From the NCBI GenBank assembly GCA_945872035.1, contig CAMBYA010000044.1:1-11326 (forward strand): 11,326 bases of DNA, in the 5' to 3' direction. Positions 6,533 through 11,326 of this stretch are shown in pieces (position 1 is the stretch's first letter; the number at the start of each line of letters is the position of its first letter). Source of the DNA: Rhizobium sp. Q54. Its GTDB lineage: Bacteria; Pseudomonadota; Alphaproteobacteria; SMXS01. The notes beneath the pieces were generated by a model that saw nothing but the letters and a program-made list of their open reading frames with translations, made no database searches and was not told the origin of the DNA. The position numbers were made by a program, and so were the translations under genes.

Positions 6533-7441
6533 ATGCGCACACCGCTCACCCTGGCCGCGCTGTTGACGGCCGCTCTTCTCGCCGCCTGCGACGGCGGCAC
6601 GCAGGACGCCCCCAAGCCGCCATCCCTCGCGCCTGAGTCCGCCGATGGCACGCCGGCCGCGAAGCAACCGGCGGCAGGCTCGCTCGAGGCCATCGTCATC
6701 GGCCAGCAGCGCAAGCCCGAGGACCGCCTTCGTGACAAATACCGCCATCCCGCCGAGACGTTGACCTTCTTCGGCCTGAAGCCGGAGATGCATGTGGTGG
6801 AAATCTGGCCCGGCGGCGGCTGGTACACCGACATCATCGCGCCTTATGTGGCGGGCAAGGGCAAGTACACGGCGGCGATCTTCGAAGAGGGAGACGGCAC
6901 CGGCTACGGCCCCAAGCTCAACAAGGCGCTCAAGGACAAGATCGCGGCTAACAAGGCGGCGTATGGCACCGTCAGCTTCGCGACGCTTGGCCCGACCACC
7001 ATCGACATCGTGCCCGAAGGCTCCGCCGACATGGTGCTGACCTTCCGTAACGTCCACAACTGGATGTCGGGCGGCTACGCCGACCAGGTATTCTCCGCCA
7101 TGTTCCGTGCGCTGAAGCCGGGCGGCATCCTCGGCGTCGAGGAGCACCGCGGCGACCCCGAGCTGCCCCAGGATCCGCTTGCCGCCACCGGCTACGTCAC
7201 CCAGGAGCACGTGATCAAGCTGGCCGAAGCCGCCGGATTCCAGGCAGCCGAGCATTCCGAGATCAACGCCAACCCGCTCGACACCCGCGACCATCCCAAG
7301 GGCGTCTGGACCCTGCCGCCGACCCTGCGCATGGGCGACCAGGACCGCGAGCGGTACACCCAGATCGGCGAGAGCGACCGCATGACCCTGAAGTTCGTCA
7401 AGCCCGCCACCACGGGCATGGCGGCAGTTGAATCACCTTAG
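6533..7441 (+). CDS. Predicted lipoprotein with class I SAM-dependent methyltransferase fold (COG4798 type)
   Basis: This 302-residue protein begins with a lipoprotein signal: MRTP, a hydrophobic stretch LTLAALLTAALL, and the lipobox L16-A17-A18-C19. Asp at position 20 is, by the E. coli +2 rule, an inner-membrane retention signal. A Pro/Ala-rich linker (20-50) leads to a Rossmann-type domain. A motif I variant, V88-V-E-I-W-P-G-G-G96, is followed by W97-Y-T, then the FRNVHNWM region, FRALKPGGILGVEEH (a motif near strand 5 typical of methyltransferases), and YVTQEHVIKLAEAAGF. The fold assignment is good, but neither activity nor substrate is known. SAM is cytoplasmic, so an exported methyltransferase-like protein is puzzling. 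ATG at 6533 has GGAGGA (6524-6529). The next gene starts about 28 bp after its stop and may share the transcript. Confidence 0.87.
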   Translation: MRTPLTLAALLTAALLAACDGGTQDAPKPPSLAPESADGTPAAKQPAAGSLEAIVIGQQRKPEDRLRDKYRHPAETLTFFGLKPEMHVVEIWPGGGWYTDIIAPYVAGKGKYTAAIFEEGDGTGYGPKLNKALKDKIAANKAAYGTVSFATLGPTTIDIVPEGSADMVLTFRNVHNWMSGGYADQVFSAMFRALKPGGILGVEEHRGDPELPQDPLAATGYVTQEHVIKLAEAAGFQAAEHSEINANPLDTRDHPKGVWTLPPTLRMGDQDRERYTQIGESDRMTLKFVKPATTGMAAVESP

Positions 7442-7469
7442 GGCGCCCGCGTTGGCGGCGGGGGGCGGG

Positions 7470-7889
7470 TTGAGCTGGACGGGCTTCATGGTGCGGTGGC
7501 TGGCCGCCGCCGCGCTGGTGTTCGCCACGTTCAACCCGACAGGCTGGTCGTATTTCCATTGGATCATCGCGTCCGGTGCCGACGCCGGCGCGGGCAACGT
7601 GCCGCTGAAGATCCTCGTCGGCCTGCTGCTGCTGGCCGGCTTCGCGGTGTACTTTCGCGCCACCTGGCTGTCCCTCGGCTTGCTGGGGATCGCTCTGGTT
7701 GTGGCGGTGTTCGGGGTATTCGTCTGGTTGCTGGTGGACTTCAACCTGGTCGACGTGGGTTCGCCCATCATGATCGTCCTGGTGGTCGAGATCATCCTGA
7801 CCATCGTCATGGGAGTCGGGATGTCGTGGTCCCACGTGCAGCGCCGGCTCAGCGGCCAGCTCGACGTGGACGACCTCGACCAGCCGTAA
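7470..7889 (+). CDS. Small four-helix inner-membrane protein, DUF6524-like
   Basis: With TTG at 7470 as start the product is 139 residues and begins MSWTGFMVRWLAAAALVF. That matches my recollection of the DUF6524 pattern (an early 'W-x-G-F' and 'R-W', then N-P-x-G-x-S-Y-x-H-W at 22-31). A G-rich run just upstream could act as the ribosome binding site. ATG at 7488 would start inside the conserved block, and a TTG at 7428 would overlap the preceding gene. Hydrophobic segments lie at about 8-22, 46-62, 67-90 and 99-118, followed by a short charged C-terminal tail (QRRLSGQLDVDDLD), so it is predicted integral to the inner membrane. Function is unknown; the family name is from memory. It probably forms an operon with the methyltransferase-like lipoprotein. 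Confidence 0.75.
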   Translation: MSWTGFMVRWLAAAALVFATFNPTGWSYFHWIIASGADAGAGNVPLKILVGLLLLAGFAVYFRATWLSLGLLGIALVVAVFGVFVWLLVDFNLVDVGSPIMIVLVVEIILTIVMGVGMSWSHVQRRLSGQLDVDDLDQP

Positions 7890-7913
7890 ATATCGACGTG
7901 GCAGGCTAAACCG

Positions 7914-7942
7914 TTGACACCCATTCGTCGCTTCGCTACCAA
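7914..7942 (+). promoter_or_regulatory. Putative tRNA-Ser promoter
   Basis: A consensus TTGACA (7914-7919) is followed after 17 bp by TACCAA (7937-7942). This places transcription start within a few bases of the mature tRNA 5' end at 7950. A strong -35 with a G/C-compromised -10 is usual for tRNA genes in G/C-rich alphaproteobacteria. Confidence 0.6.
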
Positions 7943-7949
7943 CGGCGGC

Positions 7950-8042
7950 GGAGAGGTGGCCGAGTGGCCGAAGGCGGCGGTTTGCTAAACCGTTATACGG
8001 TCAAAAGCCGTATCGTGGGTTCGAATCCCATCCTCTCCGCCA
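7950..8042 (+). tRNA. tRNA-Ser (anticodon GCU), CCA encoded
   Basis: The full cloverleaf can be folded by eye. The acceptor stem GGAGAGG (7950-7956) pairs with CCTCTCC (8032-8038), with discriminator G8039 and encoded CCA 8040-8042. The anticodon stem GCGGT/ACCGT encloses the loop TTGCTAA, with anticodon GCT at 7984-7986, reading AGC and AGU serine codons. The long class II variable arm has a 6-bp stem, ATACGG (7995-8000) with CCGTAT (8008-8013). The T-arm GTGGG/CCCAT holds TTCGAAT. The 93-base length and long variable arm are diagnostic for serine. tRNA-Ser genes are frequent integration sites, and the sequence character changes directly downstream. Confidence 0.98.
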
Positions 8043-8367
8043 ACATCTTATTGCGAATCAATGAGATGGCCCTTTGATGGGGCAAAAATCCCCAGCTTCC
8101 GCGCCGTTTTGGCTATGCCATCCGAACCTCGGAGACTGCCGGAACCCCCAAAATCAGTCTCTGATCGGCTTTTGTCTCTTTTCACCCGAACCTCGTCCAG
8201 AAAGGTTCGAATTAAAAATACTACGCATTTACAGTAAGTTGAGGAAAATACCTCGCCGTTGAGTTTTCGGCGCGATCCCGGCAGGCATTGCAGTTAGAGA
8301 ATCCGAGGTGGGCGTGATGGGGCGCAATTTCAGGCGTCCGTGACGGACCGTGTGTAAAGCGCGGTAT
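8043..8367. other. Gene-poor junction between tRNA-Ser and the IS3 remnant
   Basis: I see no convincing gene in these 325 bases, and no recognisable protein in any frame. The stretch around 8150-8260 is clearly richer in A/T than the chromosome to the left. It contains a 10-bp direct repeat CCGAACCTCG (8122-8131 and 8186-8195). An inverted repeat CGAACCT (8187-8193) / AGGTTCG (8203-8209) lies beside it, as does a 13-bp palindrome GTCCGTGACGGAC (8336-8348). A 5-bp G/C stem with an A-rich loop at 8078-8094 is too weak to call a terminator for the tRNA. The composition fits foreign or decayed DNA at an island edge. Confidence 0.6.
8122..8209. repeat. CCGAACCTCG direct repeat and adjoining inverted copy
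   Basis: The 10-mer CCGAACCTCG occurs at 8122-8131 and 8186-8195. Its core CGAACCT recurs in inverted orientation as AGGTTCG at 8203-8209, so the right-hand pair could form a hairpin with a 7-bp stem and 9-base loop. The spacing just beyond a tRNA suggests possible recombinase arm sites or remnants of an attachment region, but the repeats are short. Confidence 0.4.
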
Positions 8368-8415
8368 AAAACTGGGCCAGGCGCCACGATGTCGCTCGAT
8401 AAAGGCATACCTCAC
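8368..8415 (-). pseudogene. Truncated IS3-family transposase OrfB (first ~16 codons)
   Basis: GTG at 8415 overlaps the orfA stop. The frame reads VRYAFIERHRGAWP, the characteristic start of IS3-family OrfB. After this the predicted residues (FIPRFTHGPSRTPEI and onward) no longer look like OrfB, although the frame stays open by chance to about 8221. The entire DDE integrase-fold domain is therefore absent. The break near 8368 marks a deletion or recombination junction; the exact base cannot be fixed by eye. Confidence 0.72.
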
Positions 8416-8705
8416 CGCGACTCCCTCGCGAAGTATACCGCCGCTTTTTTTAGGATGTCGCGCTCCATGCGCACCCGCGACAGCTCCGCCTTCAGCCGCG
8501 CGATCTCCATCTGTTCAGCGGTCACGGCTTTGCCACGGACATCACGAAGGCGACCGGCCGCCTCCGCCTTGACCCAGTTATCCAGCGATTGCCCTGACAC
8601 GCCAAGCGTCCGGGCTATCGCCGATACCTTCTCCCCGCCATGCACAAGCCGCAACGCCTCCCGCTTGAACTCAAGCGTATAGCGTGCCTTCACTCCGTCC
8701 TGCAT
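8412..8705 (-). CDS. IS3-family transposase OrfA
   Basis: This 97-residue DNA-binding subunit comes from a two-frame IS3 transposase. Residues 5-50 form the helix-turn-helix domain (YTLEFKREALRLVHGG, then VSAIARTLGVSGQSLDNWVK). The C-terminal half is a leucine-zipper-like helix (EIARLKAELSRVRMERDILKKA) ending in the family's typical AAVYFARES. It normally joins OrfB by programmed -1 frameshifting at the A-run encoding LKK. The reading frame is complete, but without OrfB's DDE catalytic domain the element cannot move by itself. OrfA alone can act as a repressor of IS3-type promoters. Confidence 0.93.
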   Translation of the reverse strand: MQDGVKARYTLEFKREALRLVHGGEKVSAIARTLGVSGQSLDNWVKAEAAGRLRDVRGKAVTAEQMEIARLKAELSRVRMERDILKKAAVYFARESR

Positions 8706-8958
8706 CCTGATACCCCTTCGCTGATCTGTTCCTATCAGCCAAGGGAGACGTCAGGCAGGGGCAAGGTCACATAGCGCTAGTGGGGCGTCGACGGCCTGTG
8801 CCGTGGCGGTATGATAATGGGGAGGAGGGGGCACTTCGGGCTCTGCCCGCTTAACTTTCCAGTACCTACCCGTCAATTGGCGGATTGCCGAGCGCACATG
8901 TTCATGATACGTTCCGATGGACGACGTGTCGAATCCAATCGTCAAAACAGAGCTTCTC

Positions 8959-11313
8959 ATGGCTGATCAAATCGTCATCACCGAGAAAACCAGCCAGGCG
9001 AAAGACGTCCGCGCCGCCGTGGGATCTCGCTATGGCGACATCCTTCCAGCCGAAGGCCACTTGTTTGATCTGGAGGGGCCAGAGGACGCGGTTCCGGAAT
9101 GGAAGCGCTGGTCGCCGATCCTGCTCCGCCCCGAGGGGCTCTACGCCACGCGTCCCGCCAACGGCGGCAATAAAGCTGCCAAGCTCAAGGTGATCCGCGA
9201 GGCTCTGCGCTCGGCGAAGCGAGTTTGGCTCGCCACCGACTGCGACCGAGAGGGACAGCTCATCGGTCAAGAAATACTGGAGCATTACAAATACCGCGGC
9301 GAGGTAATGCGGGTGTTGTTCACCGCGCAAGATTCGCAGACCATCCGCGATGCCTTCGGGCGTGCAAAGCCAAACTCGGAATACTCCCGCCTCTACGCCG
9401 CCGCTGTCGCGCGCCGGCAGGCCGATCAGATTTACAACCTCTCCCTCACCCGCACCGCGACGGTCATTCTGGGCCAGGGCGCGCGCGGTGTGATCGGGGT
9501 TGGCCGGGTGAAGACGCCGACACTGGCGATTGTGTGCAGGCGCGAGTTGGAAATTCGTGATTTCGTGCCTGTCACGTATTTTGAGATTGTCGCCACCGCA
9601 AAGGTCGCTGCAGGCGAATTCCAGATGCGGCACGCGCCGCAGGGCAGAATCCTCAAGCACGAGAATGCCGATATCGTCGTCAATGCAGCTGAGGGCTTCA
9701 AGGGCCCGCTGGGCGTGCGCGTCGAGGACAAGAAGCAAGGCCCTCCCAAGCTGCACGATCTCCCCTCGCTACAGAAACTCTGCTCCTCGCGGTTCGGCTG
9801 GTCGGCGGCGAAGACGCTGGAGGTCGCGCAGGAGCTTTATGACGGCCAGGGCAAGAAGATCATCACCTATCCTCGCGCCGAGGTGCGCTATCTGCCGGAA
9901 ACCCTGATCCCGGACGTGCCTAAGATTGTGACCGGCCTTCAGGTGGGGCAATCTTTCAAAGAAATACCCGTACCGACGCCACCCATTATCCGCAAAGGCG
10001 CGCATGGGTCTTTCCATGACAAGGGGCTTGAGGGCGCCAGCCATCACGCGGTCATCCCCAACGTCAACACGGTCGATAGCCTGCGAGATGTTTGGCCGAG
10101 GCTGTCGATCGACGAGAAGAAGCTGTTCGACGTGATCGCACGAGCCTACCTCGCTTCCATCATGCCGGACTTTCGCTATCGGCAGACGACAGCGATACTC
10201 GACGTCTCGGGCTTTCCGTTCAAGGCCACAGGTCGTCAGCCGATCGATCTTGGCTGGCGCGCGGCATTCCCGGAATGGACCCCGGCCGATGAGAAGGGTG
10301 ATGACGCGCAAACTCTCCCGGCGATGAAGAACGGCGAGACCGCCCAATTGCACAACCCGAAGGTCGAAGACAAGGAAACCCGCCCTCCGCCGCGTTACAA
10401 CGAGGGCACGCTGATCGAAGCGATGCAGAATGCCTGGCGTTTTGTGGAGGACGAAGTTCTGCGCGACCGCCTGAAAGAGGCCAAGGGGATCGGCACACCA
10501 GCAACCCGCGCGGAAATCATAGGGGGGCTGAAGCGGCAGGATTTTCTAGTCGCGCAGGGGAAGAACATCGTCCCTACCGACACCGGACTGAAGTTGTTTG
10601 GCGTCCTCAAGCAGGCAGATCCGGCATTGGTCGACCCTGGTGTGACGGCGCAACTCGAATGCCTGCTCGACGATGTCGTGATTGGCAAGCAGGAGATGGT
10701 CGGCGCCATCGATGCCGTGTGCGACGTCGCCCAGCGCATCATCGGCAAGCTGAAAAACGGCGCGCCTGCCAGTGGTGCTGCATTGCTCGGGCCGGGCTTT
10801 GGTGGTGCAGGTGGCAACCGTCCCCCAACGCCGGCAATGAAGCGTTTTGCAGTCACCATCTCGCGCCAGAAGCGCGTCAGCCTGCCGGCGGGCTACGCGA
10901 CGTCCGGTTCGATATGCCGGGCATTTCTGCAGCAACATGCGCCCAATAAGTCTGGCGATGTGACCGTTGGGGAGCAAGCACCGTTGCCAGGCATGTCCGC
11001 GGGGATGGAACCAAACCAGCGCGCGAGACCGATCAAGTCGCGCACCAAGCCCGGTGCCAAGTCGCCTAAATTGACGGTGGAAAGCTCCGCTACGCCAGCC
11101 AAGCGGTCACGGAAACCGAAGGCAGCAGTGGCTCCGGTGGCTGATACTAGATCAGCTCCCTTACAAAAAACAGCTACGGCAAACACCCCGCTTCGGATTC
11201 CATATGGCAATAAGGATGTCGCGCAGAAGCTCGGCGCTCGATATGCCACAGGTGGTTGGTACGCGCCGCCGGGCGTTGATCTTGCGGTCTTCAGCGCGCA
11301 GGGGTGGCTGTAG
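8959..11313 (+). CDS. Type IA DNA topoisomerase (TopB / topoisomerase III-like) of mobile-element type with DUF5710-like C terminus
   Basis: This 784-residue enzyme would relax or decatenate DNA by single-strand passage through a 5'-phosphotyrosine. The Toprim domain (about 3-140) has E9 (ITEKTSQ) and the metal-binding D94-C-D-R-E98-G. GRVKTPTLAIV begins at 182. The catalytic tyrosine is Y304 in ITYPRAEVRYLP, where most relatives have T-D after Y-P-R, so the two neighbouring residues differ. The C-terminal topo domain ends with CLLDDVVIGKQEM. There are no paired-cysteine zinc ribbons. A PTPAMKRFAV...SGSICRAFLQQHAP module sits at about 622-660, then a Lys/Arg/Ala/Pro linker to about 740, and a DUF5710-like ending (746-784: RIPYGNKDVAQKLGARY and WYAPPG). 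The ATG at 8959 begins at MADQIVITEK; an in-frame ATG at 8917 is possible. Plasmids and ICEs often carry this type. Confidence 0.92.
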   Translation: MADQIVITEKTSQAKDVRAAVGSRYGDILPAEGHLFDLEGPEDAVPEWKRWSPILLRPEGLYATRPANGGNKAAKLKVIREALRSAKRVWLATDCDREGQLIGQEILEHYKYRGEVMRVLFTAQDSQTIRDAFGRAKPNSEYSRLYAAAVARRQADQIYNLSLTRTATVILGQGARGVIGVGRVKTPTLAIVCRRELEIRDFVPVTYFEIVATAKVAAGEFQMRHAPQGRILKHENADIVVNAAEGFKGPLGVRVEDKKQGPPKLHDLPSLQKLCSSRFGWSAAKTLEVAQELYDGQGKKIITYPRAEVRYLPETLIPDVPKIVTGLQVGQSFKEIPVPTPPIIRKGAHGSFHDKGLEGASHHAVIPNVNTVDSLRDVWPRLSIDEKKLFDVIARAYLASIMPDFRYRQTTAILDVSGFPFKATGRQPIDLGWRAAFPEWTPADEKGDDAQTLPAMKNGETAQLHNPKVEDKETRPPPRYNEGTLIEAMQNAWRFVEDEVLRDRLKEAKGIGTPATRAEIIGGLKRQDFLVAQGKNIVPTDTGLKLFGVLKQADPALVDPGVTAQLECLLDDVVIGKQEMVGAIDAVCDVAQRIIGKLKNGAPASGAALLGPGFGGAGGNRPPTPAMKRFAVTISRQKRVSLPAGYATSGSICRAFLQQHAPNKSGDVTVGEQAPLPGMSAGMEPNQRARPIKSRTKPGAKSPKLTVESSATPAKRSRKPKAAVAPVADTRSAPLQKTATANTPLRIPYGNKDVAQKLGARYATGGWYAPPGVDLAVFSAQGWL

Positions 11314-11326
11314 CTCCTTCGGCTTT

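Larger units (their letters stand above)
8368..8769 (-). mobile_element. IS3-family insertion sequence remnant (one end plus orfA; orfB truncated)
   Basis: On the minus strand an IS3-type orfA (8412-8705) is followed by the first codons of orfB, and the similarity then stops near 8368. The slippery A7G run used for the -1 frameshift is intact at 8444-8451 (seven T on the plus strand), and a -1 slip there leads directly into the orfB frame. Upstream of orfA, the minus strand reads TGACCTTGCCCCTGCC from 8769, which has the TGA start and C-rich look of IS3-family terminal repeats. The other end is missing, so the match cannot be confirmed and the limits are approximate. A 6-bp stem, GCTGAT (8720-8725) / ATCAGC (8734-8739), lies in the orfA leader. 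Confidence 0.7.

Noticed and set aside
8074..8262. 62-residue plus-strand open frame after the tRNA
   Set aside because: No ribosome binding site, no recognisable motif, and it spans repeats in a decayed region.
8350..8682. 110-residue plus-strand open frame over the IS3 remnant
   Set aside because: It is the antisense frame of orfA, which is clearly the real gene.
8837..8849. CGGGC-TCT-GCCCG hairpin as terminator before the topoisomerase gene
   Set aside because: Five-base stem without a T-run; likely chance in G/C-rich DNA.
8885..8913. TTGCCG-N17-TACGTT as topoisomerase promoter
   Set aside because: The -10 match is poor and several equally weak alternatives exist in the same stretch.
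8751..8960. 69-residue minus-strand open frame upstream of the topoisomerase
   Set aside because: Proline- and alanine-rich without recognisable domain; it overlaps the IS end and the topoisomerase start region.
1..11326. CRISPR array or phage-defence gene cluster
   Set aside because: No regularly spaced repeats and no defence-type gene other than the vapBC toxin-antitoxin pair were seen.

Overview
The window looks like chromosomal DNA of a high-GC alphaproteobacterium. This rests on the strongly G/C-biased third codon positions, the style of GatB and of the small Sel1 protein, and a tRNA gene with an encoded CCA end. Rhodospirillales-like relatives seem plausible, but the sequence alone does not fix the order. 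Gene density is high up to about position 8042 and the genes there are ordinary housekeeping or accessory chromosomal genes. After the tRNA gene the character changes to a mobile-element-like region.

Region 1 (1-2420) holds the 3' part of gatA and all of gatB, translationally coupled subunits of the GatCAB aminoacyl-tRNA amidotransferase. Region 2 (about 2431-3127) is a compact type II toxin-antitoxin module, vapB-vapC. Its promoter is overlaid by a perfect 11-bp inverted repeat, the natural candidate for the autoregulatory operator. Region 3 (3128-5049) has a SnoaL/NTF2-like gene facing a beta-CASP metallo-beta-lactamase-fold hydrolase, with only 7 bp between the stops. Region 4 (5050-6065) carries a Nu-class (YfcG-like) glutathione transferase gene closed by a textbook rho-independent terminator. 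Region 5 (6066-7889) has a single-repeat Sel1 protein, a predicted lipoprotein methyltransferase, and a small four-helix membrane protein of the DUF6524 type that probably shares a transcript with the methyltransferase.

Region 6 (7914-8042) is a complete tRNA-Ser(GCU) gene with its own promoter. Immediately downstream the sequence becomes less G/C-rich and gene-poor (8043-8367). It then carries a broken IS3-family element: orfA is intact and orfB is cut after about 16 codons. After that comes a type IA topoisomerase of the plasmid/ICE TopB kind with a C-terminal DUF5710-like module. The tRNA followed by IS debris and then a mobile-element-style topoisomerase is the layout expected at one edge of a genomic island or integrative element. 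No integrase or full attachment-site repeat is visible within the window.

No gene set here is clearly a new multi-gene system. The most unusual items are the topoisomerase (altered active-site neighbourhood, no zinc ribbons, DUF5710 tail), the apparently exported methyltransferase beside a membrane protein, and several well-formed palindromes or direct repeats in short intergenic gaps.
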